Source: Bacilli bacterium
GTDB lineage: Bacteria; Bacillota_I; Bacilli_A; RFN20; CAG-449
NCBI GenBank assembly: GCA_900755065.1
Contig: CAAEFC010000023.1
Span: 1-47,481 of the forward strand
Reading direction: 5' to 3'
Length of the DNA: 47,481 nucleotides
Of this stretch, positions 17,393-25,227 are shown piece by piece (position 1 is the first letter of the stretch; each line of letters begins with the position of its first letter). The notes under the pieces are model-generated. The model worked only from the letters and a program-made list of their open reading frames with translations, did not search any database and was not told the origin of the DNA. The position numbers were made by a program, and so were the translations under genes.

Positions 17393-17866
17393 ATGAATCG
17401 AAAAAAGTGGGAAGAAATCTACAACCGATATGTCAGGTTAGTGGCTTTCGTCGTCTCCAAATACCTTTCCGACGAGGAAGACGTCAAAGATCTGACCAAT
17501 GAAGTATTTGTTCGCTTTTTTGAACGGACCTCGACGGAGACGGTCGGGAATCTTCAAAGTTATCTGACGGTATCGGCGAAGAACGCCGCGATCAATCATC
17601 TGAAAAAGCGGAAAGAGGTTTGCACTCTGGACGAAAACCGTTGCCTGTCGGGCGAGGACTCGCTTTCTTCGTTCCGGTATCGGGAATTCGTTTCGAGTCT
17701 CCGGCGTTTTCTGAAAGATGAGGAGATAGACATTCTGATCGATCACGACGTTTACGGATATTCGTTTCGCGAGATCGCCGCTTTCCGAAACCGGAATGCG
17801 GAAACGGTGAAGACCCTGTATCGGCGCGCCGTTTTGAAACTGAGAGAAAAGGGAGAAGAACTATGA
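17393..17866 (+). CDS. ECF-family RNA polymerase sigma factor
   Basis: A 157-residue group IV sigma factor with only regions 2 and 4. Region 2 runs from IYNRYVRLVAFVVSKYL through DEEDVKDLTNEVFVRFFE and LQSYLTVSAKNAAINHLKKR. Region 4 is FLKDEEIDILIDHDVYGYSF then REIAAFRNRNAETVKTLYRR, a clear helix-turn-helix. Start 17393 gives the usual short N-terminus and has GGAGACGAAGACAGA upstream. The stop overlaps the start of the next gene (ATGA), so it is translationally coupled to a membrane protein with an extracytoplasmic serpin, in the place normally held by an anti-sigma factor. Confidence 0.9.
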   Translation: MNRKKWEEIYNRYVRLVAFVVSKYLSDEEDVKDLTNEVFVRFFERTSTETVGNLQSYLTVSAKNAAINHLKKRKEVCTLDENRCLSGEDSLSSFRYREFVSSLRRFLKDEEIDILIDHDVYGYSFREIAAFRNRNAETVKTLYRRAVLKLREKGEEL

Positions 17867-19257
17867 AAAATGAATTGAAAAAAAAGATCGACGAGCGGTT
17901 CGACTACGGCTTTGACTTTGACGAAATCGCCGGGACGATTCCGCTTCAAAAAAGGAAGCCGCTTTACCGGAAACCGGTCTGGATCGCCGCGCTTTCGCTC
18001 ATCGTCGTCAGCGGAATTTCTCTGGGAGTCGGGCTTCCGCTGGCGTTAAAGAAAGAAGAAAAACCGATTCCGACGGAGATCAGACTCAATCAGGTCGTTC
18101 GTCCCTTCAACACCGCGCGCGTGGAACTGGAAGAAAGTTATCTTTCCGCCGTTAAGCGTTTTACGTCCGATTTCTATGCGCAACTGAATCGGACGGGCAG
18201 TCTGGTTTTTTCGCCGTTGAGCATCATGACGTGCTATTCGATGCTTTTAGAAGGTTGTGCGGGAGAATCCGAAAGGCAGTTGAGCGAAGCGCTTCACATC
18301 GCGGATTTGGAGAGTTTCCGCGAAGAAACCAGAAAAATGCTGGAAAACACTTCGCTCAATACCGGATACAGTCTTCTGGAAATCGCGCAATCCTACTGGA
18401 TCGATACCTCTTTTTCCGCTTCCGTTCGGCCTTCCTACCTCGACTGTCTGAGCGAAAACTACTATGCGGAAGCGTATCAGGGGAATCTTTCCTCCGATGC
18501 GATGAAAGCATCTCTCGCCGATTGGATCAACGAAAAGACGAGGGACTTTCTGGATGTCAAGGCAGAATATTTCAAAAAATACGGAGGTGTTCTGTGGCTT
18601 TTGAATACGGTTTATCTGAAAAGTGCGTGGTCCGAAGGTTTTGACGAAGAGGACGACGTTTCGGGGACCTTTGAAAATCTGGATCAGTCGAAGACCGAAG
18701 AGGTCATCTACATGGATAAAACCGTGCGGGCCGAATACTATTCGGACGAAACGATCACGCTTGCTTCTTTGCCGTTGACGGACGGATTGAAAGTCCATTT
18801 CCTGCTTCCGAATCGGGGCGTTTCCGCTTCCGACGTTCTAGGCGATCGTCAATTTGTCGATCTCCTTCTGAATCAACAGAATCTCAGCAAAACGTACGAC
18901 GGCGTCCACTTCCGTCTGCCGCAGGTGAAAGTCCGTAGCAGCATCGATCTAGCGGAAGTATGGGAGCAATTGGGCGTGGTCGACATCTTCGACCCGAACA
19001 ATGCGGATTTCGGAAAAATGGTCGATCTGAAACGAAGTTCCGACAACTTTTACGTCACACAATCGAAGCACGAGGCGGGAATCGAATTCACGCACAGCGG
19101 GGTCGAGGCGGCCGCCTATACGATCATCGAAGAAGGACCAACATCGACCGAGCCGATCGATCGGGCGATCGAGTTTTTCATGGACCGTCCTTTCCTCTAT
19201 ACGATCACCGATCCAAGCGGAGTTCCCCTTTTCTTCGGAAACGTGAGTCAAATGTAG
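17863..19257 (+). CDS. Membrane-tethered serpin, probable anti-sigma partner
   Basis: Protein of 464 residues: a short cytosolic part (1-38, acidic/basic, KKKIDERFDYGFDFDEIAG), one membrane helix (about 39-62) and a full extracytoplasmic serpin domain (about 85-464). Serpin marks: SGSLVFSPLSI-type strand (here TGSLVFSPLSIMTCYSMLLE), VLWLLNTVYLKSAW, and DRPFLYTITDPSGVPLFFG at the C-terminus. The reactive-loop hinge GVEAAAYT (413-420) keeps the small-residue pattern needed for inhibitory loop insertion; counting from Gly as P15 puts P1-P1' near T427-S428. The coupling to an ECF sigma gene suggests it holds the sigma factor until an external protease attacks the serpin loop (inference). No RsgI/RseA-like domain was recognised in the short cytosolic part. 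Confidence 0.88.
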   Translation: MKNELKKKIDERFDYGFDFDEIAGTIPLQKRKPLYRKPVWIAALSLIVVSGISLGVGLPLALKKEEKPIPTEIRLNQVVRPFNTARVELEESYLSAVKRFTSDFYAQLNRTGSLVFSPLSIMTCYSMLLEGCAGESERQLSEALHIADLESFREETRKMLENTSLNTGYSLLEIAQSYWIDTSFSASVRPSYLDCLSENYYAEAYQGNLSSDAMKASLADWINEKTRDFLDVKAEYFKKYGGVLWLLNTVYLKSAWSEGFDEEDDVSGTFENLDQSKTEEVIYMDKTVRAEYYSDETITLASLPLTDGLKVHFLLPNRGVSASDVLGDRQFVDLLLNQQNLSKTYDGVHFRLPQVKVRSSIDLAEVWEQLGVVDIFDPNNADFGKMVDLKRSSDNFYVTQSKHEAGIEFTHSGVEAAAYTIIEEGPTSTEPIDRAIEFFMDRPFLYTITDPSGVPLFFGNVSQM

Positions 19258-19271
19258 TCATTTCATCTTAC

Positions 19272-19299
19272 AGCCACCGCCCGGAACGGTGGCTTTTCG
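19272..19299 (+). terminator. Terminator after the serpin gene
   Basis: Stem GCCACCG (19273-19279) and CGGTGGC (19287-19293), 7-nt loop, then TTTTCGT. Confidence 0.85.
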
Positions 19300-19422
19300 T
19301 CTTGTAACAGGAACTTCAAAACATTTTCTTCGGCCTGAAAAAGGCACCTGCGATTGCAGAAAGAAGCAAAAACGATCCGCTTCTAAATTCGTTTTTCCGG
19401 TGTTTTCCGAACCGGTCGGACG

Positions 19423-19431
19423 TGCTATAAT
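19423..19431 (+). promoter_or_regulatory. Extended -10 promoter of the DUF2130 gene
   Basis: TGCTATAAT, an extended -10 element, lies 24 nt before the ATG. The -35 region is poor, as expected for extended -10 promoters. Confidence 0.6.
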
Positions 19432-19454
19432 AAAAAAGAAATGGAGTGAGTTCG

Positions 19455-20777
19455 ATGAAAAAGATTGAAGTGTGGGTCAGAGACAAGAATACGTTGATTC
19501 TGAAAGAAAATGCCGAAGCCGGCGATTATATCGATCTGAGTTCGCTTTCCAGCGTCGATTTTTCTGCGCTCGAAGCAGCAATCGAAAACGGAAAAGATCG
19601 CGTACTGAAAGAGAAAATGGAAAGTTTTCAGCATTCGTCGCTTCGGGAAAACGAATGGAAGTTGAAGGAAAACGATCGGAATTGGGAAAAACGGCTTGCG
19701 GAAAAAGAGAAGGAGTATCAGGAGAAAACCGATTCGCTTCAAGCCACGATCCGGCAGTACGATCTGAATAAAAAAATGGAAATCAGCGAGTTGGAACACC
19801 GGATGGAGATGGAAAAAAACCGACTTCTGCGGGACAAGGAGCAGGAAATCGAACGTTTCCGTCAGAAAGCCGAATCGGATCAGAGGGAATTTGATCTGCA
19901 CAAAGAAAAATGGCAAAACGAAAAAGATCTGGCTTTGGAAAAATTGAGAAGCGAATACGAGAAAAAACTTTCCGAAAAGGAGAATGCGTACCAGATGTTA
20001 CAAAGGCAGAAAGCGGCATTGAACGTCAAGCAGACGGGCGAAGATCTGGAATCGTGGTGTCATAACGAAATGCTTTCCTATATGCAGAACGGTCTCCAAA
20101 ACTGCACGTGGAAAAAGGACAACGATGTCGTGAAAAACGACGGAGAAACGAAGGGAAGCAAAGCCGATTTCATCTTTCGGGTATACGCTTCCGAAAGACA
20201 TGGCGACGACGAGGAACTGACTTCGGTCTGTCTCGACATGAAAGATGAAAACCCGGATTCCGCCAATCGGAAAAAGAACGCGGATTATTACAAAGAACTC
20301 GATAAAAACCGCACGAAGAAAGGCTGCCGGTACGCTTTGCTGGTCTCGAATCTCGAAACGGACAAGCCGAACGATCTGCCGATTTTCAAAGTGAACGAAT
20401 ATCCGGATATGTATGTGGTTCGTCCCGCCTATATGATGACGTTTCTGAACATGATCGCTTCTTTGACCGCGCGCTTTTCGGAATTGATTCTTCAAGAGAT
20501 CAAAGCCGATCTGGAAGTCAAATCGCAAAGCGAACTGTTGGAGGAATTTGAAAAAATCAAAACGACATATCTGGATAAGCCGTTGGACAGCATGAAAAAA
20601 CAGGTGGAAGAAATCAGGAAAAACAGCGAGTCGATCATTCGCGCTTCCGAAAAAATACAGACGTCCTGCGAGACGATCGCGCGGAGTTACATCGAAGCGA
20701 TTGAAGACAAAATCGCCAATTTTGAAGTGAAAATAAAAAAAGAATATCGCGCGTACGAACAAAAAGTGAAAGTCTGA
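19455..20777 (+). CDS. DUF2130 domain protein (nuclease-like, coiled coil)
   Basis: A 440-residue cytosolic protein. Residues about 55-195 are a long charged coiled coil (EKEKEYQEKTDSLQA, KEQEIERFRQKAES). The DUF2130 core follows (about 200-370): QTGEDLESWCHNEM, KADFIFRV, then SVCLDMKDENPDSANRKKN, with an Asp and a D-x-K arrangement like PD-(D/E)XK nucleases and RmuC-type proteins. A second coiled coil ends the chain. The family is widespread and its role is not settled; a DNA-related function is inferred from the fold. ATG 19455 with GGAGTGAG upstream is preferred over GTG 19446. A Cys-rich small protein gene follows 25 nt later. Confidence 0.83.
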   Translation: MKKIEVWVRDKNTLILKENAEAGDYIDLSSLSSVDFSALEAAIENGKDRVLKEKMESFQHSSLRENEWKLKENDRNWEKRLAEKEKEYQEKTDSLQATIRQYDLNKKMEISELEHRMEMEKNRLLRDKEQEIERFRQKAESDQREFDLHKEKWQNEKDLALEKLRSEYEKKLSEKENAYQMLQRQKAALNVKQTGEDLESWCHNEMLSYMQNGLQNCTWKKDNDVVKNDGETKGSKADFIFRVYASERHGDDEELTSVCLDMKDENPDSANRKKNADYYKELDKNRTKKGCRYALLVSNLETDKPNDLPIFKVNEYPDMYVVRPAYMMTFLNMIASLTARFSELILQEIKADLEVKSQSELLEEFEKIKTTYLDKPLDSMKKQVEEIRKNSESIIRASEKIQTSCETIARSYIEAIEDKIANFEVKIKKEYRAYEQKVKV

Positions 20778-20802
20778 TTTTCAGAAGAAACGGAAAAAGA
20801 AA

Positions 20803-21021
20803 ATGTTGGAGAGAAGAGGACAGGCGTTAATCGCCCATTGCGAAATCTGCGATGAACAAGAGGACGAAGATCTGTGCGATGCCGATTATGTGGATTGCAT
20901 TCAGCACTTTGAAGACAAGGGGTGGATTAAGATCAGAAATAAAGAAAACGGATTCTATCTGTGGTTTTGCTGTCAGGAGTGTTATACGGAGTGGAAGAAA
21001 AAAACTAGCGTCCGTCGGTGA
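20803..21021 (+). CDS. Small Cys-rich (zinc-ribbon-like) protein
   Basis: A 72-residue soluble protein with paired cysteines (HCEICDEQ near residue 13 and FCCQECYTEW near residue 55), a spacing that suggests one zinc site. No family name recognised. It follows the DUF2130 gene closely (GGAAAAAGAAA upstream) and is probably cotranscribed. Its last nine codons lie inside the left copy of the island-flanking repeat, so the original C-terminus may have been altered when the island arrived. Confidence 0.6.
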   Translation: MLERRGQALIAHCEICDEQEDEDLCDADYVDCIQHFEDKGWIKIRNKENGFYLWFCCQECYTEWKKKTSVRR

Positions 21022-21150
21022 TTTGAAAGATCGATCATCATGCGTTTCAGGTTTAGAATTGCCGGTCAGTACATTCATTTGGGGCATACAATGAAGATTT
21101 ATCTGATCGGCATTAAGGATCGATGCTCTATGAATGTGGGTAATATTTGA
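20994..21150 (+). repeat. Left island-flanking direct repeat with decayed murC start
   Basis: An imperfect copy of 28729-28890. Shared blocks include GAAGAAAAAAAC (20994-21005), an 18-bp block TGATTTGAAAGATCGATC (21019-21036) and a 33-bp perfect core (21086-21118) holding the murC start region. After the core, this copy reads MKIYLIGIKDRCSMNVGNI then a stop, a broken version of the MurC N-terminus. Identity outside the blocks is clearly lower than inside the core. Confidence 0.85.
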
Positions 21151-21379
21151 GAGTTTAAGACAGATGGAATATGCGAAAAGGTAGTAGAAATGCTGCTTTT
21201 ATAGAACATATTATCCTCATAAAAAGTCATTTTAAGCGATTGCCATATATCTAAGTTTTTATTATTTTTATTGTGTGGCAATATTTGAAAAAATCAATAA
21301 GCAATTTTAATTTACAAAACAAAAAAAAGGAGCTATAATCTTTTTAGATAAATTCATATTTGAAAGAAAGGGAACTTAT
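21022..21379. other. Non-coding interval at the left island edge
   Basis: Apart from the flanking repeat (to about 21150) this A+T-rich stretch holds a 7-bp inverted pair ATTGCCA (21239-21245) / TGGCAAT (21276-21282) of unknown use, and the operon promoter at 21311-21339. No convincing short gene was seen on either strand. Confidence 0.6.
21311..21339 (+). promoter_or_regulatory. Promoter of the island operon
   Basis: TTTACA (21311-21316), 17-nt spacer, TATAAT (21334-21339), 40 nt before the first ATG. It is the only strong promoter seen for the eight following genes, whose spacing is tight. Confidence 0.85.
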
Positions 21380-22165
21380 ATGAAAAAGAAATCGGTTATA
21401 TTCTCTATTTTAGGGTTGTTTTTATTACCTACGAACGGAACTATTGGTGAAACTGTTGCTAGCGCTTCAGAAACCGATGTTTCAAAAACATTACAAACTA
21501 TTAAGTATACAAATTTTTCAAATGAAATAAGCAATTTGTATTCATCTAGTATTGAATATGGTGACCTTATAAATGGTGGATTAGTATATGTAAATGATCC
21601 TAATATTCAAGCGGTTGTGTATTATGGTTCAAAAAAGTTTGAATTAGCAAACTACTCTATTGCCAATACAAATACCAGACCGGATGGTGTAAGTAAGAAT
21701 GATTATGTTGCGACATATGTTTATAAATCTCCGGTTTCAACGGTTAAAACATACTCATCCGTTATTAATAGTGGTAATTTAGATTCTATTGAGTGTTCGT
21801 TTGAGACAACAAATAGTATTAATGTTGATGTTGCAATTGAAACAGAAGTTGGTACAGGTGGCAGTATATACGGCGTTGAAGCTAAAGCTGGGATTAGAAG
21901 ATTTTTCAACGACGCTGCTGGATATGGATCTGGGAATGCATTTACTTTAGAATATGACTTGTATGAAGATGCACTAACACTTAATTCAAGTTACTCAATA
22001 AAGAAAACTACTCACTATTATGAATTTATTACTATAGTTTATGTCTCTCAATATTCAAAGTATTGGTCTTGGTTTAGTTATAAGTATAAATGGTTAGATT
22101 ATTCATGCTATGCATATTTAACCAATTCGATTATTCTAGATACTTATACTTTAGTGGAAGCTTAA
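21380..22165 (+). CDS. Secreted beta-rich protein A of the island
   Basis: A 261-residue protein with a signal peptide (MKKKSVIFSILGLFLL, probable cleavage near VASAS). The mature part is rich in Ser, Thr, Tyr, Asn and alternating hydrophobic residues, so mainly beta strands, and has only two Cys (ECSF, SCYAY). Near the C-terminus is an unusually aromatic patch, SKYWSWFSYKYKWLDYS. No family recognised. First gene of the operon, with AAAGGGAAC before the ATG. Composition is strongly A+T-rich with AGA/ATA/TTA codons, unlike the backbone. It may be a secreted effector or a substrate of the downstream radical SAM enzyme; nothing in the sequence decides. Confidence 0.7.
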   Translation: MKKKSVIFSILGLFLLPTNGTIGETVASASETDVSKTLQTIKYTNFSNEISNLYSSSIEYGDLINGGLVYVNDPNIQAVVYYGSKKFELANYSIANTNTRPDGVSKNDYVATYVYKSPVSTVKTYSSVINSGNLDSIECSFETTNSINVDVAIETEVGTGGSIYGVEAKAGIRRFFNDAAGYGSGNAFTLEYDLYEDALTLNSSYSIKKTTHYYEFITIVYVSQYSKYWSWFSYKYKWLDYSCYAYLTNSIILDTYTLVEA

Positions 22166-22188
22166 TTTAATAGGAGAAAGTAATTTAT

Positions 22189-22845
22189 ATGAAAAACAGA
22201 TTATTATTGATATCCATGCTAACCTTATCATTTATGAACATTGACAAGGACATTCATAAGGTTTACGCTAGTCGCATTAATAGTAGCGCCATTACTGAAA
22301 CACAATTAAATAATTATCTAAGTAATTATAACTATAAAATAACATATCAAAACACTGGATTAAGTGGAAATTATTTTTACACAAGGTATGATTTGTATAC
22401 TACAAGAACGCTTGGCGACAGGTATTTTTTAAATGTTAAAGTTGAACATAACGCTGATTTGGCAGATACTATTCTCACATTTGATTCTATTTCTTTTATA
22501 GGATTATCACATACTGAAGGATTAGGCTTTTCTGCAGAAGCAAGTGTTCCAGGATATTATTGTTCTTTTACAGCAGATATGAGTGTAACTACCTCAACTG
22601 ATTATACAATTACTGAAAGTAAATCGTTTATTTTAAGAGGAAAAGAAAATTCAACCTATGATCCTTCTGGAACTTATTACTTATACTATCGCGAATCTTT
22701 TGTTGATTCAATTATTGTAAAAAGAACTTCATCTGGAGTTTTTGTTTCAGCAGAATATTATTCATCTTGTCCAGAAGATATTTTTTCAATGGAAATGATT
22801 CGGACTAGACCAACAACAAATGCTAGTGTTTTACCTGCTTGTTAA
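22189..22845 (+). CDS. Secreted beta-rich protein B of the island
   Basis: A 218-residue secreted protein: hydrophobic N-terminus RLLLISMLTLSFM and a likely cleavage after VYA. The mature part has alternating polar and hydrophobic beta strands rich in Ser/Thr (ADMSVTTSTDYTITESKSF), a YYLYYRES segment, and ends in Cys (NASVLPAC). It resembles protein A in size class, composition and strand pattern; a short shared look (GLGFSAEAS versus IYGVEAKAG) hints at remote kinship, but this is not secure. GGAGAAAG precedes the start, 24 nt after gene A. Confidence 0.65.
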   Translation: MKNRLLLISMLTLSFMNIDKDIHKVYASRINSSAITETQLNNYLSNYNYKITYQNTGLSGNYFYTRYDLYTTRTLGDRYFLNVKVEHNADLADTILTFDSISFIGLSHTEGLGFSAEASVPGYYCSFTADMSVTTSTDYTITESKSFILRGKENSTYDPSGTYYLYYRESFVDSIIVKRTSSGVFVSAEYYSSCPEDIFSMEMIRTRPTTNASVLPAC

Positions 22846-22866
22846 AATTAAAGGAGTGAAAAGTCT

Positions 22867-23733
22867 ATGAAAAAAATATTTAGCACTTTATTATTATGTA
22901 CTCTATTTATGACATCATGTGGCAATACAAGAATCATTGAAGCAAAAGAGAGTTCGGATTATTTTTCTTATTCCATAGGCGAGGGACAAACAGTATATGT
23001 TAAAAATAATTCTCTTCATGAAAATGAGGAAATTAGTAATTATTTGGACGACTTGGCTCTGGCAAATAAGAACTCAGTTTTTGGCATTAAATCAGTTTTT
23101 ACAGATTCTGGGGTTCAGATTGATGATAAGATCTTAAAAATTGATAGTAACAATTTAAGAACATTATCAATTACATGCTTGAATTCTTTTGATGATGTAA
23201 TTAAAATAAAAAAAATTATCTATATGTCTGGTAATGTTCAGTTTGACATTAATTATAATATTGAACTAAAATTCAATAATGATTTTGAATATTTGCCATC
23301 ATTTCCTACAAATTATTCAAGTGCGGAGAATTTAGGTGTTAGCCCCGCAACCAGTGATTTAATTTTAGATCAAAAAAACCGGTTGTTTTACATAAATTTT
23401 AATAAACGAGCTTTACACATAGAAAAAGAATTCGAATTCATAATCAATCAAGTATCATTTAATAACTCTTTAGTAGAATTGTTGGATATTGATTATGCTG
23501 TTATTCCAGACAATTTTTATTATCCAATTCACTTTTCCGATTTAGAATATTCGGATTTATCAGAATCTTTGGATTTGTTGAAATTAGAATATGGAGCAGT
23601 TTTAAAAATTAGTTTTAATATAGTTGCTGAAGAAGTAATGTCTTTTGGATGCGATTTAAACTTTGATATTGAATTCAATGGGGATAATTATTGCGTTCCG
23701 TATAATGTATACTATAGTTCTAAAAACATGTAG
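22867..23733 (+). CDS. Lipoprotein of the island
   Basis: A 288-residue lipoprotein: signal MKKIFSTLLLCTLFMTSCGN with lipobox MTSC, so acylated Cys18 anchors it to the outer face of the membrane. The mature part is acidic with alternating strands (VQFDINYNIELKFNNDFEYL; LKISFNIVAEEVMSFG), suggesting one or two Ig-like beta sandwiches. No family recognised. In bacteriocin-type operons a lipoprotein at this place often gives self-immunity, which is a reasonable but untested idea here. AAAGGAGTG precedes the start. Confidence 0.7.
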   Translation: MKKIFSTLLLCTLFMTSCGNTRIIEAKESSDYFSYSIGEGQTVYVKNNSLHENEEISNYLDDLALANKNSVFGIKSVFTDSGVQIDDKILKIDSNNLRTLSITCLNSFDDVIKIKKIIYMSGNVQFDINYNIELKFNNDFEYLPSFPTNYSSAENLGVSPATSDLILDQKNRLFYINFNKRALHIEKEFEFIINQVSFNNSLVELLDIDYAVIPDNFYYPIHFSDLEYSDLSESLDLLKLEYGAVLKISFNIVAEEVMSFGCDLNFDIEFNGDNYCVPYNVYYSSKNM

Positions 23734-23741
23734 GTGATGAT

Positions 23742-24575
23742 ATGCTCAAAAGAATTTTTTCTTCCAAATTATTTTATTTAATTTTATTATTTGTACTCAA
23801 TATTTCTGTTTTAATCTATGTGTGTATAATTACAATTAAACCACTAGATTTAGGCACGGAATATTTTCCAAGTAGCGGAAATGAAATTTTACCCACAACA
23901 TCAAGCAGGTATTTAATTAAAGAGAAGAATTTCGTTACTTATGAGAGCTATAATGCTGAAATAGTTGATAAAGATGGAATGTATAGTACTTATAAATTAA
24001 ACAATAAATTTATTCAAGTTGGAAATGAAATAAAAAAAGATGATTTACTAGGCTCTTATAACGGTGATAATGTCTATTCATCGCATGATTCTTTTTGTCT
24101 TGATATTATAGAATGTGATGACGGTTATGAAGTTATAACTTATAATTACAATATGTTTTTGTTGGAAATTTCGTTAGGAAACTATGATTATCAACATTTT
24201 ACTTTTGAAGCAGAAGAAATATTTATGAATTATAATGGTTATTATTATAGTTTGAATTTTGTCGGATATGATTATAGTTTTTTTCAAGGTTCAAATTTAA
24301 TAAAAGCGATTTTTGCCCCCCAACATTGTAATTCGTTAATTAATTCTAATTCTAAGTGCACATTTGAAATAAAAAGAGATGAATATATAAATCAGTTATA
24401 TGTTTCAGCAGAATTATTTGATTATCAAACATATCATAAGTCGTTTTATGTAGTAATTGATGATGTTGTGACTTTTATTTATGTGGAATGTTTTGAGATT
24501 GTTGACGATTATGCGTTAATTCAGTCATCAGACTTAAAATTAGAAAGTGGAATGTATCTATATCTATATGAGTAA
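23742..24575 (+). CDS. Membrane-fusion-like adaptor protein 1
   Basis: A 277-residue protein with a single N-terminal membrane anchor (LFYLILLFVLNISVLIYVCI) and an extracytoplasmic domain. NKFIQVGNEIKKDDLLGSYN followed by VYSSHDSFCLDII looks like the lipoyl/biotinyl-type half motif of HlyD/MacA adaptors (VGxxVKKGDxL, then an APxDGxV-like turn). The C-terminal strands (INQLYVSAELFDYQTYHKSF then YVVIDD) resemble the adaptor beta-barrel and membrane-proximal domain. No long coiled coil is present, as in Gram-positive adaptors. It lies directly before the ABC ATPase and overlaps it by 8 bp. Confidence 0.6.
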   Translation: MLKRIFSSKLFYLILLFVLNISVLIYVCIITIKPLDLGTEYFPSSGNEILPTTSSRYLIKEKNFVTYESYNAEIVDKDGMYSTYKLNNKFIQVGNEIKKDDLLGSYNGDNVYSSHDSFCLDIIECDDGYEVITYNYNMFLLEISLGNYDYQHFTFEAEEIFMNYNGYYYSLNFVGYDYSFFQGSNLIKAIFAPQHCNSLINSNSKCTFEIKRDEYINQLYVSAELFDYQTYHKSFYVVIDDVVTFIYVECFEIVDDYALIQSSDLKLESGMYLYLYE

Positions 24576-25227
24576 CTGTTCTATGGAAATAAGAAATATT
24601 TCAAAATCATTTTTGAATAAAAAGGTATTAAATAATATAAGCTATTCATTTGAAAATGGATATATTTATGCTATATTGGGGACATCTGGTAGTGGTAAAA
24701 CTACTCTGCTCAATATATTAGGATTGTTAGATAACAAGTTTGAGGGAGATATTATAATTAACGATAAAATTATTCCGAAATCTAAAGATAATTTTGAATT
24801 CAGAAATCAGAATATTGGGTTTATTTTTCAATCATATTATTTAATTGACAACTTAAATGTCGAAGAAAACATAAAGATGCCACTAAAATATTCAAAAAGA
24901 GGAAAAATAGACGAGAACTATTTTATAAGTATAATTGAGACATTGAAAATTTCAAAGTTATTAAAAGAAAAAGTAACTTATTTAAGCGGTGGGGAAAAAC
25001 AAAGAATAGCAATAGCCAGAGCATTTATAAATAAGCCAAATATCATAATATGTGATGAGCCTACTGGTAATTTAGATGAAGAAAACGCATTAAATGTCAT
25101 AGCAATTCTTAAACAATTTATTTCAAATAATAAGTTAATTATTATTGTTACACATGATTTCTTTTTGGCCAGTCAGTGCGATATTGTTTTGGAATTAAAG
25201 GAGGGAAAATTATATGAAAAAGAATAA
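24568..25227 (+). CDS. ABC transporter ATPase, MacB/LolD type
   Basis: A 219-residue nucleotide-binding subunit with every motif: Walker A GTSGSGKTT, Q-loop FIFQSYYLIDNL, signature LSGGEKQRIAIARA, Walker B IIICDEPTGNLDE and switch His in VTHDF. The sequence GNLDEENALNVI after Walker B is typical of the MacB/LolD/FtsE group that pairs with FtsX-fold permeases. ATG 24568 overlaps the previous gene by 8 bp; ATG 24583 (MEIRNISKSF) is an equally plausible start. It pairs with the downstream permease. Confidence 0.93.
   Translation: MSNCSMEIRNISKSFLNKKVLNNISYSFENGYIYAILGTSGSGKTTLLNILGLLDNKFEGDIIINDKIIPKSKDNFEFRNQNIGFIFQSYYLIDNLNVEENIKMPLKYSKRGKIDENYFISIIETLKISKLLKEKVTYLSGGEKQRIAIARAFINKPNIIICDEPTGNLDEENALNVIAILKQFISNNKLIIIVTHDFFLASQCDIVLELKEGKLYEKE

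Noticed and set aside
21099..21281. Sixty-codon minus-strand frame in the left island edge
   Set aside because: No ribosome-binding site, no recognisable content, and it overlaps the decayed murC fragment and a small inverted repeat.
21380..22845. Secreted proteins A and B as aerolysin/ETX-type pore formers or lactococcin 972-like bacteriocins
   Set aside because: The Ser/Thr-rich alternating strands are suggestive, but no diagnostic motif is present and the lactococcin 972 operon has a different membrane protein and much smaller peptide.
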